This document shows, one piece after another, positions 16,810-25,711 of a DNA stretch of 64,000 nucleotides. Position numbers and translations under genes: made by a program. The notes under the pieces are model-generated. The model did no database searches and was not told where the DNA came from. It saw nothing but the letters and a program-made list of their open reading frames with translations. Positions within the stretch are counted from its first letter, which is position 1. Every line of letters begins with the position of its first letter. Source of the DNA: Rhodococcoides kyotonense (GTDB lineage: Bacteria > Actinomycetota > Actinomycetes > Mycobacteriales > Mycobacteriaceae); NCBI RefSeq assembly GCF_001645385.1, contig NZ_LVHI01000004.1:109644-173643 (forward strand), given 5' to 3'.

Positions 16810-17876
16810 AGTTTCTGCTGATGAGCCTTGTGTCGCATCGGCCGGACCCCGTATCCGGTGAGAAGAAGAGCCCGGCAGAGCGATTTCGGGAAGTCATCGA
16901 CACCGCGGTACTCGCCGAAGAGCTGGGGTACGACGGTTTCGCCGTGGGGGAGCGTCACGAAGATCCGTTCATCTCGGCGTCGCCGCCGGTGGTGTTGAGC
17001 AACATCGCTGCTCGCACGTCGACCATCGGATTGTTCACGGCCGTAACCACGTTGAGCCTCCTCGATCCGGTGCGCGCCTTCGAGGACTATTCGACGCTCG
17101 ACAACCTGTCCGATGGCCGACTCGAATTGATCATCGGCAAGGGCAACGGAAGTGCCCAGGCCGCATTGTTTCACGTGACACCCGAGGATCAGTGGGATCG
17201 TAATCGTGAAGGCTACGAACTGTTTCGCGCGTTGTGGGACAGCGACAGCGTCACGTGGTCCGGTCGTTTCCGGCCTCCGCTCGTCGACGCGAAAGCTCTA
17301 CCTCGTCCGTTGCAGTCTCGAATTCGCATCTGGCACGGCAGTGCGACAAGTAGGGAATCCGTGGATCTGGCTGCACGGCATGGGGATCCGATCTTCTCCG
17401 CCAACGTCACCAATCCGCCCGAGCCGTACGCCGAACTGATTCGCCATTACCGTGAGCGCTGGGCGCACTACGGTCGTCGTCCCGAGGACGCCCTCGTGGG
17501 CGCTGGCACTGCCGGCTTCCATGTCGCCGCGACGTCGCAGGAGGCCGTTGCCGCATACCGTTTCACGTTCGAGGCACGGCTGGCGGCGCAACGCAGCGCT
17601 GGAATCCCGGTCGTCTTCGACTCCCTCGAAGACCTCGTCGAGCGCAGTTCCGCGCTGATCGGCAGCCCCGAGCAGGTGATCGACAAGATCGGTCGGTATC
17701 ACGAACAGTTCGGTCACGAGGTCATCCATCTCAGCGCGGATGCCGACGGTATCCCCGCGCGTCAGCAGCGTCGTAGCCTGGAGTTGTTCCAGTCCGACGT
17801 CGCACCCGTGATACGCGAGTGGATTCCGAGCCGACCACTCGCCGCAGCCAAGGCCCTGAAAGAGGTTCTCGTATGA
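16806..17876 (+). CDS. LLM-class flavin-dependent monooxygenase (first of the S-box 2 operon)
   Basis: 356 residues from ATG 16806. A luciferase-like barrel with ELGYDGFAVGERHEDPF, the ARTSTIGLFTAVTTLSLLDPVR strand, and LDNLSDGRLELIIGKGNG, the FMN phosphate-binding part. The family uses FMNH2 (or F420H2) and O2 to oxidise or desulfurise substrates. The operon context suggests a sulfur or short-chain organosulfur substrate. No flavin reductase gene is found nearby. It overlaps its neighbours by ATGA on both sides. Confidence 0.8.
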   Translation: MKFLLMSLVSHRPDPVSGEKKSPAERFREVIDTAVLAEELGYDGFAVGERHEDPFISASPPVVLSNIAARTSTIGLFTAVTTLSLLDPVRAFEDYSTLDNLSDGRLELIIGKGNGSAQAALFHVTPEDQWDRNREGYELFRALWDSDSVTWSGRFRPPLVDAKALPRPLQSRIRIWHGSATSRESVDLAARHGDPIFSANVTNPPEPYAELIRHYRERWAHYGRRPEDALVGAGTAGFHVAATSQEAVAAYRFTFEARLAAQRSAGIPVVFDSLEDLVERSSALIGSPEQVIDKIGRYHEQFGHEVIHLSADADGIPARQQRRSLELFQSDVAPVIREWIPSRPLAAAKALKEVLV

Positions 17877-18901
17877 GTATTTTCGCCGTCGGAATCGAGT
17901 TGGACGGGGAGGGTGCTCATCCACGCGCGGCGCGGCGTGCGAACCAGCCGTCGAGCGGGTCGATCAGCGGAAAGACGCTGTCGCTTCGCGTCGCGGCCGC
18001 CGAGAATGCGGGTTTCACGTTCGCCACGTTCGACGACTCGATCCTCCCGCCGTCCGGCGACGTACGCGCGAGGGTCGACGCCGTCGCCCGCGCCTCGTTC
18101 GTCGCGGCGACCACGTCCACGATCGGACTCGTCCCGGTCGTCGGCACGACGTACGCCGAGCCGTTCCACACGTCTTCGCAGCTTGCGACGCTCGACTACT
18201 CGTCGCGCGGACGTGCCGGATGGATCCCGATTCGTGTGACCGACCCGGCGGCGGCCCGCGCGTGGGGCCGACCCGAAGTGACGTCCGATGCGGATCGCAC
18301 TCGCGAGCAACGAGACTCGATCACCGTCGCTCGACAACTGTGGGATTCGTGGGAGGACGACGCTGTCATCCGCCACGTCGCGAGCGGGCGTTTCCTCGAC
18401 CGCGACAAGCTGCACTACGTCGACTTCCAGGGCGAGTCGTTCTCGGTGAAAGGCCCGGCGATCGTGCCGCGCCCACCGCAGGGACAGCTCGTCGTGTTCG
18501 GCACGGAGGACGAGCGCGACCTCGTCGACGTCGTCCTCGTCCGCGAGACACCCTCGGCGCGGACGGACGCGCTCACCGTCGTCGAAATCGACGTCGCGCT
18601 CGACACCGCGGACGCAACTGCGGCCGAGCGACTCGAATCACTCGGTGCCGCAACGGCATCGGGTCGAACGAGCTACTCCGGTCCTGCAGCCGGCCTGACG
18701 GAACTGCTCACCGATCTGGCTTCCACAGCAGACGGGGTTCGGCTGTTCCCGACGGTCGTCGACGAGGACCTACCGGTGCTGAGCCGCTACGTCCTGCCCG
18801 AGCTGTTGCAGACAGGCGTCGCGCATCGCCCGGTTCCAGGATCGACGTTCCGCGACAACCTCGGTCTTGCCCGGCCGGCCAATCGTTACGAGAGGGTCTG
18901 A
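17873..18901 (+). CDS. LLM-class flavin-dependent monooxygenase, module A small subunit-like
   Basis: 342 residues. Features are AAENAGFTFATFDDSIL, TSSQLATLDYSSRGRAGWI, FLDRDKLHYVDFQGESFSVKGPAIVPRPPQGQ and a C-terminal tail LGLARPANRYERV. The same blocks recur in the protein at 28167-29252 ([24 protein letters not shown]), and both genes are followed directly by an NtaA-type gene, so the two-gene module is duplicated. It is likely an FMNH2-dependent oxygenase acting on an organosulfur compound. The substrate is unknown. Confidence 0.78.
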   Translation: MSIFAVGIELDGEGAHPRAARRANQPSSGSISGKTLSLRVAAAENAGFTFATFDDSILPPSGDVRARVDAVARASFVAATTSTIGLVPVVGTTYAEPFHTSSQLATLDYSSRGRAGWIPIRVTDPAAARAWGRPEVTSDADRTREQRDSITVARQLWDSWEDDAVIRHVASGRFLDRDKLHYVDFQGESFSVKGPAIVPRPPQGQLVVFGTEDERDLVDVVLVRETPSARTDALTVVEIDVALDTADATAAERLESLGAATASGRTSYSGPAAGLTELLTDLASTADGVRLFPTVVDEDLPVLSRYVLPELLQTGVAHRPVPGSTFRDNLGLARPANRYERV

Positions 18902-18903
18902 AC

Positions 18904-20250
18904 ATGAGTGTCCTTCGACCGGACGCCCAGGTGCACTTCGGTGTCTTCTTTCAAGGCGTCAACCACACCACCATCTGGTCCGACCCGCAAAGTGGTTCGC
19001 AGATCGATTTCGAGACGTTCCGCAAGATCATCACGACGGCCGAGCGGGGCCTGTTCGACGCGTTCTTCCTCGGTGAGGGTCTGCGCCTGCGCGAGCAGCA
19101 GGGCAAGATTCTCGACCTGGACATCGCCGGGCGTCCCGACGCCATCGCGCAGCTCGCAGCGCTCGCAGGCATCACCGAACACATCGGATTGGTTGCGACC
19201 CAGAACACGACGTACAACGAGCCGGGCGACCTCGCGCGTCGACTTGCAGGTCTCGACATCCTGTCCGACGGCAGGGCAGGGTGGAATGCCGTCACGACCG
19301 ACAACGCGTGGACCGGTGAGAACTTCCGCCGGGGAGGGTTTCTCGACCACGAGCTCCGCTACGAGCGGGCAGGCCAGTTCATCCAGGCGGCGCGTGCGAT
19401 CTGGGATTCCTGGGAGAACGGTGAACCGACTCGGGTGCAGCAGAGCACGTCGCAATTCGACATCGAGCTCGACGCCACGCTCCCGCGGAGCGCGCAAGGA
19501 CATCCGGTCATCTTCCAGGCCGGCGACTCGCCGCAGGGCCGTGACTTCGCCGCTGCCAACGCCGACGTCATCTTCTCCCGTCACGGAACGCATTTCGACG
19601 AAGCGTTGACGTTCGCGAACGACATTCGGTCTCGCCTCCGCAAGGCAGGTCGTCCCGAGGACGACATCAAGATCCTTCCCGGTACCCAGATAGTGTTGGC
19701 GGAGAACGCGAACGAGGTAGAAGAGAAGGAACGGTGGGTCCGCGAGGGCCAGTTCACCGGGCCGACGGCGTTGTCGCTCATCGGGCTCGTGTGGGGGCGC
19801 GACCTGTCCGATCTCGATCCCGACGGTCCGCTCCCCGCGGACGATCCGGTGCCGGCTCCCATCTCGGCGACGCGTGGTGCTTTCCGCGACGGCAAGGATC
19901 CGATCGAATTGGCAAGGGAGTGGCGCGCTTTGGCCGAGGCGAAGAACCTGTCGTTGCGTCAGGTCGCCATCGAGACGACGGCCAGGTCCGGCTTCGCAGG
20001 TACACCGGGTCAGGTCGCCGACGAGCTCACGCGGTGGGTACGCGAAGGCGCAACGGATGGATTCAACATCTCGCCGTACATCGTGCCGGGTGGTCTCGAC
20101 GAGATCGTCGACTGGCTCGTGCCCGAGCTACAGGAGCGTGGTGCCTACCGCACCGAGTACACGTCGACCACATTGCGCGGGCACCTCGGGCTGCGTGAAC
20201 CGCTCACTCGAAGAAAGTCCGGTGAGACCGATAGCAGCGCTGCAGGCTGA
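18904..20250 (+). CDS. NtaA/SnaA/DszA family FMN-dependent monooxygenase, module A
   Basis: 448 residues from ATG 18904, two bases after the preceding stop. Diagnostic blocks are HFGVFFQGVNHTTIWSDPQS, AERGLFDAFFLGEGLRLR, TTYNEPGDLARRLAGLDILS and GRAGWNAVTT, then ENFRRGGFLDHELRYERA. The class includes DszA (dibenzothiophene sulfone), NtaA and SnaA and needs FMNH2 from a separate reductase. It closely parallels the enzyme at 29252-30619. Cleavage of a C-S bond in a sulfone or thioether is plausible in this context. Confidence 0.83.
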   Translation: MSVLRPDAQVHFGVFFQGVNHTTIWSDPQSGSQIDFETFRKIITTAERGLFDAFFLGEGLRLREQQGKILDLDIAGRPDAIAQLAALAGITEHIGLVATQNTTYNEPGDLARRLAGLDILSDGRAGWNAVTTDNAWTGENFRRGGFLDHELRYERAGQFIQAARAIWDSWENGEPTRVQQSTSQFDIELDATLPRSAQGHPVIFQAGDSPQGRDFAAANADVIFSRHGTHFDEALTFANDIRSRLRKAGRPEDDIKILPGTQIVLAENANEVEEKERWVREGQFTGPTALSLIGLVWGRDLSDLDPDGPLPADDPVPAPISATRGAFRDGKDPIELAREWRALAEAKNLSLRQVAIETTARSGFAGTPGQVADELTRWVREGATDGFNISPYIVPGGLDEIVDWLVPELQERGAYRTEYTSTTLRGHLGLREPLTRRKSGETDSSAAG

Positions 20251-21643
20251 TACAGCCGACCGGGTAGCAACCGGCAAGGATGTCTTCGTCTGCGCTGCAG
20301 CGGGATTCACGACGCTTCTCGACTCCGCCGTTCTGAGCATCGGCGTCCCGGCGATCCGGTCGTCGCTCGATGCCGGGACCTCCGAGGTGCAGTGGATTCT
20401 CGCAAGTTACTCGCTGACGTTCGGCCTCGCGCTCGTGCCTGCAGGTCGTCTCGGGGACGTCGTCGGACGGCGCCGGCTCTTCCTGTTCGGCCTGAGCTTG
20501 TTCTCGGTCATGGGCGTCGTGGGTGCGTTCGCCGCCGAACCGTGGATGATCGTCGCCGCGCGCCTCGGTCAGGGGATCGGTGCAGGCACCGTCAGTTCGC
20601 AAGTGCTCGGCATCATCACCGACCGATACAGCGGCAGGGAACGCGCTAAAGCGTTGGGCGCCTACAGTACGGCCGGTGGGCTCGCGGGTCTGTTCGGACC
20701 GATACTCGGCGGCATCGTTCTCGGTGTCGCCGACGCAGACGTCGGGTGGCGTCTGCTGCTGTTGCTCAACGTGCCGTTCGCGGTGGTGACACTGACGGCT
20801 GCGGTGTTCGTGTTGCGCAAGGACCGGGCGCGCCGGTCGGGTGCCAGCATCGACGTCGTCGGACTGCTCGCTCTCGGTCTCGCAACGCTGCTGCTGTTGC
20901 TGCCGATGGTGTCGTCGCTCGGGGCCGCGGTGTCGACGGTGCTCGTTCTCGCGTCGGTCGGAACGCTCGTCGGTTTCTGGTTCTGGGAGAGACGGTTCGC
21001 GGCGTCGGGTGGCGTTCCGGTTCTGCTACCGGAACTCCTTGCCGCGCGCGGGTACACACTCGGCACCGCGGTGGCGATGTTCTGGTTCGGTGCCGTGCTC
21101 GCGCTGCAAGCCGTGCTCAGTCTGTATCTCATCGAGGGGTTGGGATACCCGGCATTGCAGGCAGCGCTGATCATGGTCGGGAGTTCGCTGCTGATGGCGA
21201 TCACCTCGGCGTTCGGGTGGCGAGCGGTGGCGCGCTTCGGACGCAACGCGGTCGTCGGCGCCATCGTGCTCGAGCTGTTCGTCGTCGCCGGATACATCAC
21301 GACGATCGCAGCGTTGCCGCGCGGGCTCACCGTCCCCGCGTTCGTCGTCCTCGCCGCATTGTCCGGTCTCGCAAGCGGATTCGTCGACGCCCCGAATCGC
21401 GGTATGACGCTGGAATATTCACCGCCCGGCGCGAACGGGGTTGCGGCGGGATTCCTTCAACTGTCGCAACGGTTGTCGGCGACGATCTCGCTCGCGGCAG
21501 TGCCGGGAATCTACTTGGGGGTTCTTGCGTCCGATGCCGAGAATTTCGGACGGGCAGCAGGTTTGGGGATCGGGGTCTCCGGACTGATGTTGGTTGGATC
21601 GTTGGCATGTGCAGTGGTGGACAGCAAGAGACGGAGCAAGTAG
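20222..21643 (+). CDS. MFS transporter, DHA2-like drug exporter family
   Basis: About 473 residues from a GTG that overlaps the preceding gene by 29 bases. Some fourteen membrane segments are visible, with motif A as GRLGDVVGRRRLFLFGL after segment 2, and motif C-like GLAGLFGPILGG near segment 5. Family members export drugs or metabolites by proton antiport. Between two monooxygenase genes it may export a desulfurised product or import the substrate. Its stop overlaps the ssuD start. Confidence 0.8.
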   Translation: MRPIAALQADTADRVATGKDVFVCAAAGFTTLLDSAVLSIGVPAIRSSLDAGTSEVQWILASYSLTFGLALVPAGRLGDVVGRRRLFLFGLSLFSVMGVVGAFAAEPWMIVAARLGQGIGAGTVSSQVLGIITDRYSGRERAKALGAYSTAGGLAGLFGPILGGIVLGVADADVGWRLLLLLNVPFAVVTLTAAVFVLRKDRARRSGASIDVVGLLALGLATLLLLLPMVSSLGAAVSTVLVLASVGTLVGFWFWERRFAASGGVPVLLPELLAARGYTLGTAVAMFWFGAVLALQAVLSLYLIEGLGYPALQAALIMVGSSLLMAITSAFGWRAVARFGRNAVVGAIVLELFVVAGYITTIAALPRGLTVPAFVVLAALSGLASGFVDAPNRGMTLEYSPPGANGVAAGFLQLSQRLSATISLAAVPGIYLGVLASDAENFGRAAGLGIGVSGLMLVGSLACAVVDSKRRSK

Positions 21644-22776
21644 TGACGACAACAGCGGTAGTGCCGAAGTTCTCGTGGTTCCTCCCGACCGGCGGCGACG
21701 ACGAACGTCTCGGGGGCGCATCGCACGGCGTCCGAATCGGAGGAAACGCTGCGACAGAATCCGATTCGGGCCACCGCGACGCATCGCTCGAGTACCTCAC
21801 CCGTCTGGCGCAGACCGTCGACCGGCTCGGTTTCCATGCGGTGCTGACGCCGACGGGTGCTCACTGCGAGGACGCGTGGTTGGTCACGTCGGCGCTCATC
21901 GCGGCGACGACACGTCTCAAATTTCTCGTCGCGTTCCGACCCGGCGCCGTAGAGCCTGTCCTGTCGGCGCAGATGGTCAGTACTTTCCAACGACTTTCGG
22001 GTGGACGTGCACTGCTGAACGTCGTCGTGGGAGGTGACGATGTCGAACAGCGCGCGTATGGCGACACACTCGGCAAGGACGACCGCTACCGTCGGGCACT
22101 CGAGTTCCTCGAAATCGCCCGTGGAGTGGGCGACGGCAAGCCTGTCTCTACGTCGTCGGAGTTCTACACCGTCGAGCGGCCCAGCGGCGCCGGTTTCAGT
22201 GGCTACCCGCCTGTTCCGCTTCCCGACGTCTACGTCGGTGGATCGTCACCGGCTGCGATCGACGTCGCCGCGGAGCAGGCCGACGTCTTCCTCACCTGGG
22301 GTGAACCGCCCGCTCAGGTCGCCGACAAGATCGCGCACGTGAAGAAGGCTGCTAGCGCGAAAGGCAGGGAGATCCGCGGCGGCATCCGGATCCACGTCAT
22401 TGCGCGTGACACCGCCGACGAGGCGTGGTCCGTTGCAGAGAACCTGATCTCCGGGCTCGACGACGAGATCATCGCACGCAGACAGAAAGCACTGCGCGGC
22501 ATCGCGTCCGAGGGCCAGCGCCGCATGCTCGACCTGCACGGCGGCGATCGGAACAATCTGTTGGTCGGGCCGAATCTGTGGGCGGGATACGGTCTGGTGC
22601 GCGGAGGAGCAGGTACCGCGCTGGTCGGCAGTCACGCCGAGGTGGCCGACCGAATTCGCGAATATCAGGCGGTGGGTATCGACGAGTTCATCTTCTCCGG
22701 CTACCCCCACATCGAAGAAGCCGAGCACTTCGGAAGGGGAGTGCTACCGCTGTTCGAATCCCCTGTTACTCCGTAG
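21643..22776 (+). CDS. ssuD: FMNH2-dependent alkanesulfonate monooxygenase SsuD
   Basis: 377 residues from a GTG that shares one base with the preceding stop. It resembles E. coli SsuD throughout: FSWFLPTGGDD, GFHAVLTPTGAHCEDAWLVTS, KFLVAFRPGAVEP, LTWGEPPAQVADKIAHV, GIRIHVIARDTADEAW, NLWAGYGLVRGGAGTALVG and FSGYPHIEEAEHFG. The reaction releases sulfite and an aldehyde from alkanesulfonates. As last gene of the S-box 2 operon its expression should fall when SAM is plentiful. SsuE, the usual FMN reductase, is not in the window. Confidence 0.9.
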   Translation: MTTTAVVPKFSWFLPTGGDDERLGGASHGVRIGGNAATESDSGHRDASLEYLTRLAQTVDRLGFHAVLTPTGAHCEDAWLVTSALIAATTRLKFLVAFRPGAVEPVLSAQMVSTFQRLSGGRALLNVVVGGDDVEQRAYGDTLGKDDRYRRALEFLEIARGVGDGKPVSTSSEFYTVERPSGAGFSGYPPVPLPDVYVGGSSPAAIDVAAEQADVFLTWGEPPAQVADKIAHVKKAASAKGREIRGGIRIHVIARDTADEAWSVAENLISGLDDEIIARRQKALRGIASEGQRRMLDLHGGDRNNLLVGPNLWAGYGLVRGGAGTALVGSHAEVADRIREYQAVGIDEFIFSGYPHIEEAEHFGRGVLPLFESPVTP

Positions 22777-22788
22777 GGAATGCCTCAA

Positions 22789-22819
22789 TTGGCGTAAGTG
22801 TCGTGGGTAGTCGTACACT
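22789..22819 (+). promoter_or_regulatory. Promoter of the third S-box operon
   Basis: TTGGCG (22789-22794) and TACACT (22814-22819) are separated by 19 bases, placing transcription start shortly before the riboswitch. The -10 is good and the spacing slightly long. Confidence 0.55.
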
Positions 22820-22832
22820 TGCCAGCGCAACA

Positions 22833-22922
22833 CCATCCAGAGCGACCGAGAGACCTGGCTCTACGACGTCGCAGCAACCCCCCGAACCATTCGGGAGCGG
22901 GTGCTACCGCCGGGAACGATGG
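22833..22922 (+). promoter_or_regulatory. SAM-I (S-box) riboswitch 3
   Basis: P1 is CCATC (22833-22837) with GATGG (22918-22922). The core matches copies 1 and 2, and P3 is CCCGAA/TTCGGG with a three-base loop, again a different sequence with preserved pairing. GGAGG, the Shine-Dalgarno of leader 3, begins with the last two G of P1, so the ligand-bound fold would block leader translation. Confidence 0.88.
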
Positions 22923-22929
22923 AGGAACG

Positions 22930-23010
22930 ATGCACGCTGGTTACCCCAACAGCTGGGGCCGAATTCACGTGGACCTGTGCCGTCTGGCGGGCTCCACCTG
23001 TCGCAGCTGA
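22930..23010 (+). CDS. Cys-rich leader peptide 3 (26 aa)
   Basis: ATG four bases after GGAGG at the 3' end of riboswitch P1. The C-terminal part reads RIHVDLCRLAGSTCRS, with Cys at residues 17 and 24. The HVD codons contain CACGTGG (22966-22972), which is complementary to 23061-23067 in the following regulatory stretch. It ends 95 bases before the binding-protein gene. See the finding on the alternative pairings. Confidence 0.72.
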   Translation: MHAGYPNSWGRIHVDLCRLAGSTCRS

Positions 23011-23056
23011 GCCCTCTCGGCTGAGTTCTTCTCCTCACCCCTTCACCGAAGTCGGG

Positions 23057-23106
23057 ACCCCCACGTGCGTGGGTGTTCTCGCGTCTCGAGATCCGGAGTA
23101 CCCACG
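23057..23106 (+). promoter_or_regulatory. Candidate attenuator with mutually exclusive hairpins
   Basis: Segment A (23057-23065, ACCCCCACG) can pair with segment B (23068-23074, CGTGGGT). B can instead pair perfectly with segment C (23100-23106, ACCCACG), which runs into the GTG start of the next gene; the loop then holds its CCGGAG ribosome site. B:C would block initiation and A:B would free it. Seven-base pairing of 23061-23067 with the leader adds a third state. Folding energies were not computed. Confidence 0.5.
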
Positions 23107-24722
23107 TGTCCTCACGTTCCGTTCTGGCAGGTATCGGCGCCCTCGCTGCTGCCAGTGTCGTCCTCACCGCATGTGGCGGCAGTTCCACGTCGACCACCGC
23201 CGACGCCGGTGAGCCGCAGGCGGGCGGAACGCTGCGCTACGGCCTGTCCGGTGCGCCGACCTGCTCCGATCCCGCGCAGTCGGGCACGAATCAGACGATC
23301 TACGTCATTCGTCAGATCGTCGATTCGCTCACCGACCAGGATCCCGAGACCGGTGAGATCACGCCGTGGCTCGCGGACAGCTGGGAAGTGGCCCCTGACG
23401 CGTCGTCGTTCACGTTCACCCTGAAGGACGGTGTCACCTTCAGTGACGGCACGCCGGTCGATGCCGAGGCGGTCAAGGCCAACTTCGACTCGGTCGTGAA
23501 CACCCTGACCACAGCGAAGTCTCCGCTCGGCGGCAGCTACCTGTCCGGCTACGTCGGCACCACCGTCGTCGACCCGCTCACCGCGAAGATCGAATTCAAC
23601 GGTCCGAATGCGCAGTTCCTGCAGGCGACGTCGACGCCGCAGCTCGGAATTCAGTCGCTCGCCACCGTCGCGAAGCCGGCCGAGGCGCGGTGCGACGGCA
23701 GCAATATCGGTAGCGGTCCGTTCACGTATGCCGACTACCAGCAGGACAAATCGGTGACGCTCGCCAAGCGAGCCGGATATGGCTGGGGCTCGGATGTTTT
23801 CGGTCACGACGGTGAGGCCTACCTCGACACGATCGAATTCACTGTCGTCCCCGAATCGGGTGTCCGTACCGGCAGCCTGTCGTCGAATCAGCTCGACGCG
23901 ATCAGCGACGCGCTTCCACAGGATGCCCCGCAGATCGAGGCCACGGGCGGACGGATCCTGACGACGTCGAATCCGGGCACGCCGTTCGGCATCCAGCCCA
24001 ACGTGACTCGGGGTGCGCTGCAGGATCCCGAGGTGCGCAAGGCCCTCGTTCCGGCGATCGACCGTCAGGAACTCGTCGACACCATTCTCGGCCCGGACTT
24101 CAAGACTGCAACCAGCACGCTGGCCAGTAGGACTCCCGGCTACACCGAACTCGCGGACGTCACCTACGACCCCGAGAAGGCGAAATCCATACTCGACGCG
24201 GCAGGCTGGGTCCCGGGAGCAGACGGCATCCGTGAAAAAGACGGCCAGAAGCTGAGTTTCAAGGTCATGTTCAGTGCCGTGTTCGCCGGTAACCAGGCAA
24301 TCCTGGAGCTCACCCAGCAGCAGTTGCGTGAGGTCGGCGTCGATCTGCAGCTCGAACTGGTCTCGAATGCCGAGGCCACCGCGCGTCAGGGAACCAAGGA
24401 CTACGACTCCACGTACTACAACAGCACGCGCGCCGACGGTGACATCCTGCGCACGTCGTTCGCCGTCGACGGCCGAAACCTGAACGCCCGCGGCCCGATT
24501 CCCGATCTCGACGCGTCGCTGACCGAGGAACTGGCCACCACCGATACCGCAGAACGCAACGAGATCATCGGTCGCGCGCAGCAGCAGGTGCTCGACAACG
24601 GCCTGTGGATCCCGACCATCGAGTTGTCGCAGGCGATCGGTGCAGGCCCGACCGTGCAGGACCTGAAATTCGAGGCGTCGGCCCGTCTTCAGTTCTTCGA
24701 CACCTGGCTGAGCGGACAGTAG
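23106..24722 (+). CDS. Peptide/nickel-type ABC transporter substrate-binding lipoprotein (SBP_bac_5)
   Basis: About 538 residues from GTG 23106, preceded by GGAG; an in-frame GTG at 23073 is possible but lies within the attenuator. The lipobox VLTAC puts the lipid Cys at residue 23. The family pattern is clear: GGTLRYGLSGAPTCSDPA, SFTFTLKDGVTFSDGTPVDAEAV, and RKALVPAIDRQELVDTILG. The ligand is probably a short peptide or sulfur-containing small molecule such as a glutathione derivative, judging from the operon; this is inference. Confidence 0.86.
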   Translation: MSSRSVLAGIGALAAASVVLTACGGSSTSTTADAGEPQAGGTLRYGLSGAPTCSDPAQSGTNQTIYVIRQIVDSLTDQDPETGEITPWLADSWEVAPDASSFTFTLKDGVTFSDGTPVDAEAVKANFDSVVNTLTTAKSPLGGSYLSGYVGTTVVDPLTAKIEFNGPNAQFLQATSTPQLGIQSLATVAKPAEARCDGSNIGSGPFTYADYQQDKSVTLAKRAGYGWGSDVFGHDGEAYLDTIEFTVVPESGVRTGSLSSNQLDAISDALPQDAPQIEATGGRILTTSNPGTPFGIQPNVTRGALQDPEVRKALVPAIDRQELVDTILGPDFKTATSTLASRTPGYTELADVTYDPEKAKSILDAAGWVPGADGIREKDGQKLSFKVMFSAVFAGNQAILELTQQQLREVGVDLQLELVSNAEATARQGTKDYDSTYYNSTRADGDILRTSFAVDGRNLNARGPIPDLDASLTEELATTDTAERNEIIGRAQQQVLDNGLWIPTIELSQAIGAGPTVQDLKFEASARLQFFDTWLSGQ

Positions 24723-24724
24723 TC

Positions 24725-25711
24725 ATGACCCGGTACCTCGCACAGCGTGTACTGCAGGCGATCGTCGTCCTGTGGGCGGCGTTCACGATCTCGTTCGTCG
24801 TGCTGTTCCTCCTGCCGTCCGATCCGGTCAGCATCGCGGCCGACGGCGGGGGAGCAGGTACCCCGGTCGATGCCGCCGCGATCGCGGAGTTGCAGGCGCG
24901 GTACGGCCTCGATCAGCCGGTGTGGGTTCAGTATTGGAACTCGCTCAGCGGCGCTGTCCGAAGTGACTTCGGGTACTCGATCGCCACCGGGCAGAAGGTG
25001 ACGACGGCGATCTTCGACGCGCTGCCCAGCACGCTGGCGCTTGCCTTCAGCGCCCTCGTGTTGGCCGTGCTCTTCGGCGGCACGGTCGCGTTCCTCGCGA
25101 CGTACACCCGCGCTGGATGGTTGCGCAACATCCTGTTGTCGATCCCGCCACTCGGGGTCGCCGTCCCGACGTTCTGGGTCGGACTGCTCCTGCTGCAACT
25201 GTTCTCGTTCCAACTGCGACTGTTCCCGGCGTTCGGTGACCAGGGGTTCTCGTCGCTGGTGCTGCCCGCGATCACGCTGGCATTGCCGACGGGCGCGGTC
25301 ATCGCTCAGGTCCTCGCGACGTCCATGACGACCACGTGGAAGCAGCCGTTCGTCGAATCGGCGCGCGCCAAGGGTGTCTCGCGTCTGCGCGTGCAGACCA
25401 AGCATGTCGCCCGGTTGTCGTCGATTCCGGCGTTCACGATCGCAGGCGTCCTCGTCGGCAACCTCCTCGCCGGATCGGTGGTCGTCGAAACGGTCTTCTC
25501 CCGGGCAGGCGTCGGACGATTGACGCAGACCTCGGTGATGGCGCAGGACATTCCCGTAGTCCAGGGCATCGTCGTCCTGACGTCGTTGGTGTTCGTCGCG
25601 ATCAACCTGCTCGTCGACGTGCTCTACCCGCTGATCGACCCGCGGATCGTTGCCGACTACAAAAAGTCCGAAAGCCCTGCGAGCGCAACGAAGGAGAAAG
25701 TCGGTGTCTGA
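24725..25711 (+). CDS. Dpp/Opp-type ABC transporter permease (DppB-like)
   Basis: 328 residues from ATG 24725, two bases after the binding-protein stop. N-terminal RYLAQRVLQAIVVLWAAFTISF and FLLPSDPVS, then RYGLDQPVWVQYWNSLSGAVRSDFGYS, mark the DppB group. The permease loop is ESARAKGVSRLRVQTKHVAR. About six membrane segments. It pairs with the overlapping DppC-like permease encoded next. Confidence 0.88.
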   Translation: MTRYLAQRVLQAIVVLWAAFTISFVVLFLLPSDPVSIAADGGGAGTPVDAAAIAELQARYGLDQPVWVQYWNSLSGAVRSDFGYSIATGQKVTTAIFDALPSTLALAFSALVLAVLFGGTVAFLATYTRAGWLRNILLSIPPLGVAVPTFWVGLLLLQLFSFQLRLFPAFGDQGFSSLVLPAITLALPTGAVIAQVLATSMTTTWKQPFVESARAKGVSRLRVQTKHVARLSSIPAFTIAGVLVGNLLAGSVVVETVFSRAGVGRLTQTSVMAQDIPVVQGIVVLTSLVFVAINLLVDVLYPLIDPRIVADYKKSESPASATKEKVGV

